From the NCBI GenBank assembly GCA_030998015.1, contig JARWMV010000237.1, forward strand, positions 1,612,001 through 1,676,000: a stretch of DNA of 64,000 nt, read 5' to 3'. The notes beneath the pieces are model-generated. The model made no database searches, was not told the origin of the DNA, and was given only the letters and a program-made list of their open reading frames with translations. Of this stretch, positions 1-10,679 are shown in pieces. Numbering within the stretch: position 1 is the stretch's first letter; each line of letters starts with the position of its first letter. Source of the DNA: Ceratorhiza oryzae-sativae. Lineage: Eukaryota > Basidiomycota > Agaricomycetes > Cantharellales > Ceratobasidiaceae. The position numbers were made by a program, and so were the translations under genes.

Positions 1-1054
1 CTTGGACTAACTGATACTAATCTTAATGATAGACTTAAGCAATAGCTTATAGGATAGATGGTGAGCTGCCTAATGTGTGTACTTCCTCAGCTACAGGTAC
101 TTAGATTTCCTCTAATAGCTGGTACTTAATGTCACACTCAATCACGCAATATTGTATCCATATATATCTCTGTATATAAGATACAAGAAATCAGCCAGTA
201 TATATAACTAATATGGTACTTTATTTCTCAGTACTAGTTGTATAAGAAATCACACAGACAAGAGAAACAGAAAGAGAAAGGAAACCAGTAACCAGTCTGG
301 GTTGAGTAAGAGTGGGTGGTCTAGAAGGGCCTCAGAGGAGGTCCTTTTATACCCTGAGGAGGGCATTCCAGAGCCAAATAGATACATGCATGCCAGTGCA
401 ATCATCAAAAGAGGGTACTGCTATACTTGGGGTACACCCTAGCCCAGTATAGGATAAGAGAGTAAAGATAGGGTGTGGATTGAAGGCATTGATGCATCTG
501 AGACCTGCTATTGGCTTGTAGATCATATTATCATAGTATATACATGTATGAATGGAGGCTACATCTCAGTGAGTCATAAAGTGAGTCAGAGAAGCTTCTG
601 GATCAATTTGGAAGGCTCTCCTGACTCACTGGAGTCATTAGATCTTGATTGATGGTCGAGTAAGATCCTAATGATCTTCAGGCCATTCTGGTACGAGGAT
701 CCAATGGATCGCGACGATCTTTGGGCAGCAGGTACCGCGAAAGATTAGCTATCGATAGAGCATATGATCGCATTGATAGCATAAGCAGTTGCCAAGATAT
801 GAGTGGCACAATGTTGTAATCAATATCTCCTGATAAGGGGAAATATTGCAAACTCTATATCTCTCTGAGTTCTTCAGATAAAATCACAATGAAATATGCG
901 TTGTAAAGTTAAGATTTTTTTACTATTCAATGGAACACAAATAGTATAAATTCAGACACCTACAAATGCATTTAATTTCAAGAAAATTACAGAGGCATCG
1001 CTTGAGGTTGGCAGAGCAGACTAAAATAATAGAAAATGTAAGCAATCCATAACA
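1..1054 (-). repeat. Family D LTR, 5'-truncated by the window edge
   Basis: This is the same sequence as 20,573-21,628 and the reverse complement of 23,476-24,540. It ends in CCATAACA, the inverse of the TGTTATGG start of the complete copy at 23,476-24,782. The TATA box of the complete copy places transcription on the other strand, so this copy is minus-oriented. About 250 bp of the LTR lie outside the window, so it cannot be told whether it is solo or the edge of a full element. It abuts a family A gag fragment. Confidence 0.75.
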
Positions 1055-1064
1055 TGTACAGACA

Positions 1065-1530
1065 AAGTTCAAGAACCCTGCTCCAGAGAATCATAGTGGC
1101 AAGAGTGGGGATACAGCAAAGTCCATCATCCATGACTCCAAAACTTATGTTGTTGCGAATTTCCCTAACTTTCCCACAGATCATTTGAGGATCATGTGCA
1201 TGATGATGAACTTTATGGAGGGCATCCCTATATAATGGTGACAACACTGCATCAAATTGTTTGGTGGAGATACAGGCCCACCTCTCTGCAGCTGGTACGC
1301 ATTTGAGAGAGGGCATCCAGCCAATTGGTCAGATCCTGCAGCACCCAGGTTTGCTGAGTGTTGGATCAATGAGCAGAAACAATGACTCTCTGCAAGAATC
1401 TTTGCAACTCAGTTTATCGTTGTTACAAGCAAATTGGAAAGGTCTGACAGCAGTCCATGGAGATATTCCATTCAGGTCTCAAGCCCTTTGTCTGCAGCAA
1501 GCTCATTGTAGAGCTGAGTTTGCACTGCTG
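1065..1530 (+). pseudogene. Family A Ty3/gypsy gag fragment
   Basis: The nucleotide sequence follows 6,965-7,420 (family A gag) on the same strand, for instance the stretch on the themes GGATCATG, GAGGGCATCC and CCAATTGGTCAGATCCTG. No long frame survives. It stops at about 1,530, where the homology flips to the other strand, so the junction at 1,530-1,540 is an inversion or a fusion of two copies. Confidence 0.7.
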
Positions 1531-1534
1531 CACC

Positions 1535-2970
1535 CATATACCCTGTTCTAGAGTGCATGTTAGGGTGTGGGTGAGAACATTGGTGGTGTTGTATGTGATT
1601 CACACTTCCTCTGGTGCTCTTGTCTCTAGTTCAGGTGCAGGCTTCAAGGGGAGGCCAGCAGCACCAATCGGAATGGGTTGTGGAGGTGCGCTATTGTGCA
1701 ATTGAGGGGGAGAGACTGGTGGGTGTCTTGCTTGCTGTGCTTCTGTAGCTGGGGATTGGTGCAAGATTTCTGTGACTACTAGGCGGTGCAGAAAGTTACT
1801 TTGTTTGGCAGGGACAGTGTGGATATCCCTGTGGGGCCAACCTCTGTGACACTTCATTCTGCAGAACCTCTAGGTGCATGTAGCATCTTTTGTCCTCTTC
1901 CTTTGGGCTGGGCTCCAGTTTGGGCTGCTTGAGCAAGGCTGAGGAATCTTCTGATCCAGATCTGGCAGGGATGGCGTGGTCTCTTCCTGCAGACCCAATA
2001 AACAGCATTGATGTGGGTGTTCTCTCTCCTGCTGGGGTGCTTGATCAGACTGGGGTGCACTGATCTGGCTCCCTCACATGCCTGGACATGTCCTGGATCA
2101 TTCATTGAGGATGGAGATGATTCTGGCCTCCATTGCACAAATCTCTTTGCAGAGATTGTGTTGTGGCATCTGTAGCATCCAACAGACTGCTGGGGCTTCA
2201 AAACTGGTGTGTTTCAAGCCTTGCTCCTGACATGTTATTGATTTAATTTGTGATATCTCTCTTGTGTTTCCTTGATGTTGCCTGCTTCTTGCAACATGTA
2301 CTTGTGCATGTGCTTCCAATTTTGCCTGTGCTTGCTTGTCTTGCTTGTGCTTGCCTATTCTTGCTGATACTCACTTATATTCACTTCCTGTCACTTGTAC
2401 TGTGTTAGCTGTTGCATGTACTTACACATTGCTTGTCATATTAGCACTAAATAGTATTAAAGTCAGTCAGTGAAGTGTCTCTGGTCTCTGGAGTGCTTTA
2501 GCTGGTCTATTCACCCATTTCACTACTCTGAGAGCCAGTATTCCCCTTCAGGGATTCTCCCAGCCCTCTACAAGTCATTGGTTGTGACATGTTACTCCTC
2601 ATGCCAATGAGATAGTTGAGAACAAGACGCAGTTCTTGATAGTCTCCTGGACCATGAAGAAAAGACTTGGGCAATGTCTGAGGGTGCACTGACACTTGGT
2701 GTGCTCCCAACTGGTGCAATAAATGCTGCTGGGCGTAGGAAGAGTTCCTGGTTGATCAAGCAGCAAACGTGGAGCACTGTTTGGACATGGTGCTGCAGAC
2801 ACAGAACTAATGCCTTGAGTCACATGCATAGCTGATAGTGATGTGTTGCTATGTATAAGAGTTGAGGTGCAAGTTTCTGATATGCTTGCACCAAATGTTT
2901 TTTGAATGAACAGCAAGGAATAAAGTCCAAAGTGACATGAGGCAACAGCCTGGTCAGAAGACTTCACAGC
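1535..2970 (-). pseudogene. Family A leader and gag N-terminus, minus strand
   Basis: Read on the minus strand this matches the leader and gag N-terminal half of family A (5,880-6,900 and 12,330-12,930). Shared blocks encode the Gly-Pro-Glu-Asp-His-Gln region and the Thr-Glu-Ala-Arg-Ile region of gag. It is interrupted at 2,210-2,589 by a plus-oriented LTR. It continues into a minus-oriented LTR at 2,970-3,407, the expected order for a minus-strand element. All frames are broken. Confidence 0.65.
2210..2589 (+). repeat. Family A LTR, plus orientation, inside a minus-strand copy
   Basis: About 380 bp, starting near TGTTTCAAGCCTTGCTCCTG and ending TTGGTTGTGACA, the family A LTR ends. The leader sequence on both sides belongs to one minus-strand copy, so this is an insertion that left a solo LTR. 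A clean 5-bp target duplication is not visible at the present edges. Confidence 0.7.
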
Positions 2971-3407
2971 ATCACAACCAACAACTTTGGATGGTTGGGG
3001 AAGTATTGAGCCTTAGGATTGCTGCAAGAGAGCTCTGGGACAAGGGCAAGTGGTCTCAGGGCAGTAGAAAATGTGAAATGATGCAGTGACGTTCTGGAGA
3101 CAAGAGAGGCTTCAGAGCATTGCTTGAATACTATTTGGAGAACAAGGTAGAAGCAAGGTGTAGCTGCAAGAGAAAATTAAACAACTACAAGCAAGTCAAG
3201 TGACATCTAGCCAGCTAAACGCAGGACAAGTGAAAAGAAGTGCATGTAAGCAAGAGAGAGTGCATGCAAGTGAGTACAAGCAACAATAGATGCAAGGGCA
3301 CCAGGATATGTTGCAGATGGTAGACAAACTGAAACGAACAAGTCAAGAAAACAAGAAAGGAATCACACAAGACAATCAATGATTTTGCAGGAGCAAGGTT
3401 TGTGACA
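2970..3407 (-). repeat. Family A LTR, minus orientation
   Basis: Reverse complement of the family A LTR. It starts with the inverted terminus TCACAACCAACAACTTT and ends GCAAGGTTTGTGACA. It is about 40 bp longer than the other copies and fits as the 5' LTR of the minus-strand remnant at 1,535-2,970. Confidence 0.65.
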
Positions 3408-3449
3408 TACTGTGCCCTTGTGCGTATGCTTCTATTGTCAATTGTCCTT

Positions 3450-3855
3450 GCTGCCACAAGCCTTGCTCTTGAGATAGTTATTGATGCACTTTTAATCTGC
3501 TTATCTAATTTTCGAAATGTATTTCTGCCATATGTGACGTCTTCTTGTGCATTTGCTTCTGTTCTCACCTGTACTTGTATCAGGACACTTCCTCTTGCTT
3601 GTGCTATTTGAAACCAGCTAGCTGTTTTTTTTGCTTGCAGTTTCCTAGCCATTGCCTGTAGTTTTGTGTTGTTTGTATTTTCATCTTGTGATCATATTGA
3701 GTAAGTCTGTGAGGTGTCTCTGTTGTCCAGAAAGCTTTCCCTGTTGTACTCCACATGCTACATGTGCCTAAACATGTTGTCTCCATTACAGGAGTGTTGT
3801 AGGCCATCTACCAGGTCCATAAGGCTTCCAACTGTTTACCAGTTACTGTTGTCAC
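3450..3855 (+). repeat. Diverged family A LTR
   Basis: The order of blocks (CCACAAGCCTTGCTC, a Tyr-free T/C-rich middle, then GTAAGTCTGTGAGGTGTCTC and an end near TTACTGTTGTCAC) follows the family A LTR, with many substitutions. An old copy. The next 90 bp to 3,944 hold nothing recognisable. Confidence 0.45.
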
Positions 3856-3944
3856 TCTCAACCACTTGGAGACAGATAGGAACATTCAAGTGATGCAAAA
3901 ACACTACAAGGAGGGCTCTGGGATGGGGACCAGTTGTCATTGTG

Positions 3945-4336
3945 TGTTACAAGCCTTGCTCCTGAGAAGCTCATTAATTTCAATTGCAATATTTCTCTCT
4001 TATTTCCTTGATTTTGCCTGCTTCTTGCCATATATGCTTGTACATGTGCTTCCATTCTTGCTTGTTCCCACCTGTCTCACTCATACTCACTTAGATTCAC
4101 TTCCTATTGCTTGTATTGCACTAGCGCTCACTTGTAGTTATGCGTTGCTTGCAATATTAACACCAAATAGTATTTAAGCAAGTCTGGGAAGCGTCTCTGA
4201 TCTCCAGAGTGCTTCACTTCATTATTTCATATCCCTTACTGCTCTCAGACTGCCTGTCTTTGCCTCAGAGCTGCTTTGCAGTACTTTCAACAGCTCAGGT
4301 CTCATCCCAACAGTCTCCGAGTCATTGGTTGTGATG
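3945..4336 (+). repeat. Family A LTR, plus orientation
   Basis: Starts TGTTACAAGCCTTGCTCCTG, contains the TATTTAAGCAAGTCTGG promoter-like block and ends GTCATTGGTTGTGATG. It is followed at once by a minus-oriented LTR fragment, so two LTRs meet tail to tail. Confidence 0.65.
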
Positions 4337-4349
4337 TTGTGAAGCACAA

Positions 4350-4610
4350 TGGGTGGAATTGACAAAGTGAAGTGTCCTGGACACCAGAGACACTCCACAG
4401 ACTTGCTTAAATGTGAATGAGAGACATAACGGAAGCAATGCATAGCTACAAGAGCAGGCTGCCTGGCCATGAGCAAGTTGAGTGATGGCTAGCCAGCTAA
4501 GCACAGTATACATTACAGGAAGTGAATATAAGCAAGGACAAGCAAGATCAGAAGCACAAGCACAAGGACAGGTTGCAAGGAGTGGGCAAAATCAAGGAAA
4601 TAACAGAAGA
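4350..4610 (-). repeat. Family A LTR fragment, minus orientation
   Basis: Reverse complement of the family A LTR from the promoter-proximal CTGGACACCAGAGACACTCC block to the AAAATCAAGGAAAT block. It is truncated at both ends, and pol-like sequence follows from 4,648. Confidence 0.5.
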
Positions 4611-4647
4611 GGAAAGACCAGATATGCATTTGTTACACCTGGACCAT

Positions 4648-5455
4648 GTCCAATCAGAGCCTGAGCAACAGATCATGCTTCCAGAATACTTACCTGTTGG
4701 CACAGGTGTCACAAACAATGGCTTATAGACAGTTGGGAGGATTGCTGTAAGTGGTAAGAGCTGCAGGAGAGCCCCAGGAGTAGAAATAGATTTCAGAGTA
4801 GTGGATTGGGTGAGTTAACCAGCTAATATGCTGTGGAGACCAGAGATTCTTCACAGACTTGCTCAAATACTAATTGTGGCCAATACGGCAAGTGATGTAT
4901 AAGTCCAAGCAAGAGCTAGCACAGTACAAGAAACAGGAAGCAATCATTAGGAAGTCTAAGTTAGAACAAGGAAGAACAAGTGAGACAAGTGAGAACAGGC
5001 AAAAATTGAAGCAAATGCCCAAGCATATGTAGTGAGGAGCAGGCAAAATCAAGGAAATGAGAGAGAGATATTGAAAGTGAAATAAATAAATATGCTAGGG
5101 GCAAGGCTTGTGACAACAGGAGTAGATATCTCAGCTGCACTGACTTCACTTATCCAAGATGCATTTACAGAGGATCCCAGCCTTCATGTCATTATCTCAA
5201 CCTTCTCTCATAGTGATAAGTAACACAAATCTGGGGCAGCGAAGTTGCAGGACCATTCCAATCTGGATTGCATTCTTTTCTACCAACGCAAAGTTGTTGA
5301 TCCTAATGATCCTGACATCAAAGAGAGCATATTGTCTAATTACAAACAGTCACTAGCCACCAGGCATCAAGGATGCTCAGACTCTTTAGAGCTGTTGTCA
5401 AGACACCATTACTGGCTGCCTATAAAGTTCCAGTTTTATTATGACTAGGTGCAAT
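4648..5455 (+). pseudogene. Family A pol fragment (RNase H-integrase linker and integrase zinc region)
   Basis: Matches 9,620-10,010 of the readable family A copy. It covers the linker reading Gln-Ile-Met-Leu...Tyr-Leu-Pro-Val-Gly, then the integrase H2C2 zinc region (His-Gln-Gly-Cys...His-His-Tyr-Trp-Leu-Pro). Frames are broken. A solo LTR (4,707-5,115) splits it. Sequence continuity across that LTR confirms it is one fragment. Confidence 0.65.
4707..5115 (-). repeat. Solo family A LTR with target duplication ACAGG
   Basis: Starts TGTCACAAACAATGGC and ends GGCAAGGCTTGTGACA. The 5 bp before it (4,702-4,706) and after it (5,116-5,120) are both ACAGG, and the interrupted pol sequence resumes directly. 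This is the standard footprint of an LTR element that lost its interior by LTR-LTR recombination. Confidence 0.85.
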
Positions 5456-5482
5456 CCTGCATGTCACACCCTACCACTTGTA

Positions 5483-5878
5483 TGTCGTAAGCCTTGCTCC
5501 GGACACGCTTATTAATTCCAATCTTGATATTTCTGACTCATTTCTTTAATTTTGCCCACTTCTTGCCACATATGCATGTACATGTGATTCCAGGCTTCCT
5601 TGTTCATGCTTGTCTCACTTATACTCACTTAGATTCACTGTCTATCACTTGTACTGTGCGTTAGTGCTTACTTGTAGTTATGTGTCGCTTGCAATATTGG
5701 CACTGAATAGTATTTAAGTGAGTCTGTGAAGCATCTCTGATCTCCAGAGCACTTTATGTTGTCATTCCACATCCCTTAATACTCTCAGACTGCCTGTCTT
5801 TGCCCCTGAGCTCTTCTGCAGTTCTTTCCAAGGCTCAATTCTCATCCCAACTATATATATAAGTCATCAGTTGCGACA
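5483..5878 (+). repeat. 5' LTR of the readable family A element
   Basis: 396 bp, TGTCGTAAGCCTTGCTCCGG to TTGCGACA. It is followed by the leader and then gag and pol on the same strand. A TATTTAAG box lies at about 5,720. The sequence CCAGAGCACTTTATG about 26-30 bp downstream, near the expected RNA start, is partly complementary to bases just inside the element (see the primer-site entry). Confidence 0.8.
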
Positions 5879-5880
5879 TT

Positions 5881-5892
5881 ATGAAGCACTCT
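5881..5892 (+). other. Putative self-primed primer-binding site, family A
   Basis: ATGAAGCACTCT begins two bases inside the LTR end. Its complement AGAGTGCTTCAT resembles AGAGCACTTTAT at about 5,746-5,757 in the LTR. The mismatches fall where a CpG would have decayed differently in the two places. In the copy at 11,935-12,932 the match is a perfect 9 bases (LTR 12,196-12,204 with 12,331-12,339). No tRNA 3' end is evident. Confidence 0.5.
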
Positions 5893-6057
5893 TCTCAGAT
5901 TGTTGCCTCATCCCTCTGTATCTCATCCCACACCATCCATTCCAACACCATTTTGTGCAAGCACATCAACAGCTTGCACAGCGCCTCACATATAAATCAA
6001 CATGTCAAAATCAGCTGCACCCACTTTTAAAGACTTTGATCTTGCATCTGCAGCGCT

Positions 6058-7761
6058 ATGTCCAAACAGTGCTCTGCATTGGCCACTTCATCAGCCAGGA
6101 ACTCTCCCCTACTCCCAGCTGCATCTCTTGCACCAGCAGGGAATACACCATACACCAACAAATGTTCAGACAGTGGACAAGCCTTTCTTTATGGTCCAGA
6201 AGACCATCAAAAATCAGGTTGTCTCTTCAACTATCTGATGTTCACCAGGAGCAACAATTTCAAAGCCCCTGCACTCCATGGCATCCTGGAGGCACTCCAA
6301 AACAGTCTCAGCAACCATATTTGGGCAACAGAGGCCAGGATCACGTCTGCACTCACCAATATACTCCAAGACAATGCCAGGCTTGCCAGGGAGCCAGAAC
6401 AACACACTCCAGTACGCTCCAGCACTCCAGCTGGAGAGAATAAATGCAAACCATTGCTGGTCACTGGGTCAACATACAGAGATCATGCCATCCCCACCTG
6501 ATTTGTGTCAGAAGATCCCTCCAGATTGCTCAGGCAGTTCAAGGCAGAGCCCAGCACTGAGGAGGATGACAACCAGCAACCAGCAGCAACCAGAAGCCCT
6601 GCAGAGCAAAGCATAATTGAATTTAACCCCATAGCAGCCTCCACTCCAGCCCGGCCAAGCAGGGTAACCTTGCACATCACGCCTGTGTAAAGAGAAATAT
6701 CTCGCAATCCCAGCACTACAGAAAACCAGGCAGCAGAGCAGCCAGCCACTTCTCCCCCTGGTGTGTACAACAGTGTCCCCCTACAATCCATCCCCTTTGG
6801 TGCTGAGGGCCTCCGCTGGACGCCGGCACCTGAGCAAGAGACTAAAGAGCAGGAGGAAGTGCACACCATGAATAAGATTGCCAATGTTCTCACCCATGCG
6901 CTTACCTGTCCTCTGGAGCAAGTTGTACATGCTGCAACGCAGACTACAGCTCGTCAGCAGCCAAAGTCCGAAATCACAGCTCTGGAGAAATATAGCGGCA
7001 AGAAGGGGAACGCAGCCAAGTCATTCATCCTGGATTGCAAAACCTACTTCACTGCCAATGTCTTCAGCTTTCCCACAGACAATTCCAGGATCATGTATGT
7101 GCGGATGAAACTGAAGGAGGGCATCCACAAACAGTGGGGACAATACTACCTCAACAAGCTAATCAGGGGAGACCAGGATCCAATGCCTAACAGTTGGGAT
7201 GCATTTGAAACAGGATCACCAGCCAATTGGTCAGATCCTGGAGCCCTGCAGGTTGCTGAGTGCCAAACTAATGAGCTGAAGCAATCAGGCTCTGCAAGCA
7301 ACTTTGCAACAGAATTCAGGGTAATCACAAGCAAGCTGGAATGGTCTGACAGTGCCCTCATGGCAGCATTCTGGCAAGGTTCCAAGCTGTTTGTCTTCAG
7401 CAAACTCATTGAGCATTCCATTGGCAAGAGCATCACCAGTTTGGATGAGCTCATTAAAATTGCCTGTCTCTTTGACAATACCCTATTTGAGGCGTGCAAG
7501 GAGGTGCAAGTACCCTCCAATCAATCTCATCAGAACGCCCCCAAACCCACCACTGCAAGATCGGGAGGCTTTGTGACTGCGGAGATCCGGGAGAAGCGCA
7601 GGAATGCAGGACAATGCCCCAAATGTGGCAATTCTGGTCACAAGTTTGAAAATTATCCAAATGGCTGGACAATCAAGGCTGATGAGCGCCCCAAGCCGGT
7701 CTCAGGAAGGGTGGGAAGCTTGATTGACCTAGAGGAACCTGCGGAGTTGGAAAAAGTCTAA
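6058..7761 (+). pseudogene. Family A Gag (two in-frame stops)
   Basis: One reading frame of about 567 codons from ATG 6,058 (Met-Ser-Lys-Gln, the same start as the copy at 12,505) to TAA 7,759-7,761. It is broken only by stops ending at 6,501 and 6,690. The C-terminal half is a Ty3/gypsy Gag: a capsid-like block (about 7,000-7,480), then a zinc knuckle reading CPKCGNSGHKFENY. In that knuckle the final Cys of the CX2CX4HX4C pattern is Tyr, so nucleic-acid binding would be impaired. The stop overlaps the next ATG (TAATG, 7,759-7,763), suggesting that pol was translated by reinitiation. Structural protein of the retrotransposon particle; dead in this copy. Confidence 0.8.
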
Positions 7762-10290
7762 TGCAGACCATTTTACCTGTGTCTGGTGCTGCAACCCAGC
7801 CTACAATGTCATCCAAACCCCTTGTCTGCTGTGCAATCCATTTAAATTCTTCTCTCCTAATAAGTCTTGACATTGAGGGAATTACAGGCTCTCATTTTGC
7901 TCTCATGGACTCTGGATCCTCTGCAAATTTCATCAACCCACAACATGCACATCAACTTTCTATTCCCCTGACAGAACTCAGCTCCCCCACAACAGGTTGT
8001 TGGGATTAATGGCAAAGAAGTCCAGGATGTTGTCTGCTTCAAATACACCCTCTAATTCACAGTCCAATCACATTCCTCCACTGCAACCTGTTTTTGTCTC
8101 CCTCTTCATGACAGAGATATCATTTTAGGACTGCCCTGGCTGAGGCAGGCCAACCCTGATGTGGACTGGGCAAATATGACCATCAAACTCCCCAAAATAC
8201 TATCTGTGAAGAATGCAGACATGGCAACCACTCTCATAATCCCACCTGAGTTCCAGGAATTCAAGAAGACATTTAAGGAAGAGTTCTTCATGTACCTATC
8301 TCCCCACCAACCATATGACTGTGCCATCCCACCAAAAGATGGCAAGGATGTGCCTTGGGGTCCTATCTACCCAATGACACTAGGTGAAACAGCTGCACTC
8401 GAGGAACACTTGGATACAGAGCTTGCAAGCAGCAAAATACTCCCCAGCACATCTCCTACATGCACCCCAGTATTGTTTGCCACGAAGGCTGATGGCCAAC
8501 TCCACCTTGAGGTCGATTAGTAGTGCCTGAATATTATCGCCATCAAGGACTGCTGTCTGCCGCCACATTAGGATGGGCTAATCGAGAAGCCCCGATATGC
8601 AATGATATTCACCCAGCTAGATTTATGCTCAGGTTACAACAATGTGCACATCAAGGCAGCGGACAAGTGAAAAATGGCATTCCACACCAAATATGGGCTG
8701 TTTGAACATCTGGTCATGCCATTTGGCCTCTCAAATGCACCTGTGTTGTTCCAGTGCTTCATGAGCAACATCTTCAGGGACATCTTGGATATCTGTGTCG
8801 TTGTCTACCTAGATGATATCCTGATCTTCTCCAACGACAGAGAGGAACATGAGGGGCATGTCATGGAGGTTCTCACACGTTTGCAGAAGCATACCCTGTG
8901 CTACAACCCCGCAAAGTGCCATTTTGCAGTCTCCATGGTTACCTACATTGGCTTGGTGATTACTGCTGAAGGAATATCTATGGAGAAGGAAAAGGTCAAG
9001 GCAATCATCAAGTGGCCAGCTCCCATGACTGTGAAATAAGTGCAGAGTTTCCTTGCATTTGCAAAATTCTACCATTGCTTAATTTCAAACTTCAGCTGGT
9101 TAGCAAGACCACTCCATGCTCTCACGCATCTGGACGTCCCATGTCACTGGGGAGAGGAACAGCAAACAGCGTTTGATACCATCAAGTAGGCAATTTCATC
9201 AGAAACTGTGCTTGCCCACCCAAAAGAGGATGAACCCCAACTTCTAGAAACTGATGCTCCTGACAATGTAATGGATGCTGTGCTGTCCCAGCAACATTCA
9301 GATCGGTGCATTCACCCAAAGCTTTCATGTCAGCCAACTTATCCCCTGCAGAGCTCTATTATGATACTCATGACAAGGAATTACTGGCTATCATTCACTC
9401 ATTTGAACGCTGGTGCATATTTCTGGAAGGAACAAAGCACCCAGTCGCTGTACTAACTAACAGATCACATGAATCTGGAGAACCCGAAGACTTCCAGGAA
9501 CTTCAGCAGGCGGCATGCATGCTTCCACCTTACCCTTGTAGCTTACAACTTTGTTATTGAACACCAACCCAGGAAACAATTAGAGAAAACAGATGCACTC
9601 TCACAGCAGCTGAATCATTTGCTTTCAGAGCCTCAGCTGCAGATAATGCTTACAGAACACCTGTTTGTTGGCAAAGCAGCAGATATGTCAGCCCTACCTA
9701 TCTCCCTGATCAAGAATGCGCTACCAGATGATCTTAGCCGCAATGTAATTCTCTCCACCATCTCTGGTATATAGAGGCTACCCTCCTCAGTGGTAGCAAA
9801 GCTTGAAGACTACTCCATACGAGATGAAGCCCTGTTCTACCATGGCAGAAGTGTTGTTCCTGATGTGCATGACATCAAACAGTGCTTATTGTCTCATTTC
9901 CAGAATTCACCAGCTGCTGGTCATCAAGGATGCACACGCACTCTGGAACTACAAGTCCGATGCTACTACTGGCCAGCGATGAAATTCCAGGTTAATTCCT
10001 ACATCGAATCATGCAAAATCTGTCAAAGGTGCAAGGGACATGCGAAACACTTCACCCTGCAGCCTTTGCCTGTTCCTGCTGGTCTGTGTGAAGATATCTC
10101 ATATGACTTCATTGTCAAACTGCCAAAATCTGAGGGCTTTCACAACATGCCTAGGGTCGTAGACCGCTTCTCCAAGATGATGCACCTAACCCCTTGCAGA
10201 GAGGTGTCATCAGCAGAAGATGTCGCAGAGATGTTCCTGTATCATGCCTGGAAGCTCCATGGAACACCCAGGACCACTGTATCGGATTGA
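7761..10290 (+). pseudogene. Family A Pol: protease, RT, RNase H, integrase (broken, 3'-truncated)
   Basis: Domains in order: aspartic protease with Asp-Ser-Gly-Ser-Ser (about 7,909); RT with Tyr-Leu-Asp-Asp (VVYLDDILIFS, about 8,806); RNase H (about 9,230-9,560); an integrase H2C2 finger (HFQN...GHQGC...CKICQRC, about 9,890-10,030); then the first catalytic region (VVDRFSKM). Frameshifts or stops occur near 8,009, 8,520, 9,039, 9,183 and 9,774. The frame ends at Thr-Val-Ser-Asp, followed by a TGA where Arg is expected (CGA to TGA). A minus-oriented LTR begins three bases later, so the rest of integrase and any chromodomain are missing. Confidence 0.85.
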
Positions 10291-10294
10291 GGGC

Positions 10295-10674
10295 TGTCAG
10301 AACCAATGACTTGTAGACTGCTGGGGGAATCCCTGGAGGGGGATACTGGCTTTCAGAGTAGGGAAAAGGTGAATAGATGAGGTAATGTGCTCTGGAGACC
10401 AGAGACACTTCACAGACTTGCTTTAATACTATTCGTGGCAAATATGACAAGTGATGCCCAAGTAAACATGACAGCTACTGCAGTACAAGCGACAGAAAGC
10501 AAGTATAAGCGAGTTTAAGCAAGAATAGGCAAGGGCAAGTGAGACAAGCAAGAGTGTGCAAAAATTGGAAGCACATGCACAAGTACATGTTGCAAAAAGC
10601 AGGCAAAATCAAAGAAACAGAAGCGAGATGTCACAAATAAAATCAATGATGTGTTAGGAGCAAGGCTTGTGACA
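10295..10674 (-). repeat. Family A LTR, minus orientation, truncating the integrase
   Basis: Starts TGTCAGAACCAATGACTTG and ends GCAAGGCTTGTGACA. The flanks share GGGC (10,291-10,294 and 10,675-10,678), a possible 4-bp target duplication. Pol does not resume on the right, so more than a simple insertion happened here. Confidence 0.7.
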
Positions 10675-10679
10675 GGGCT

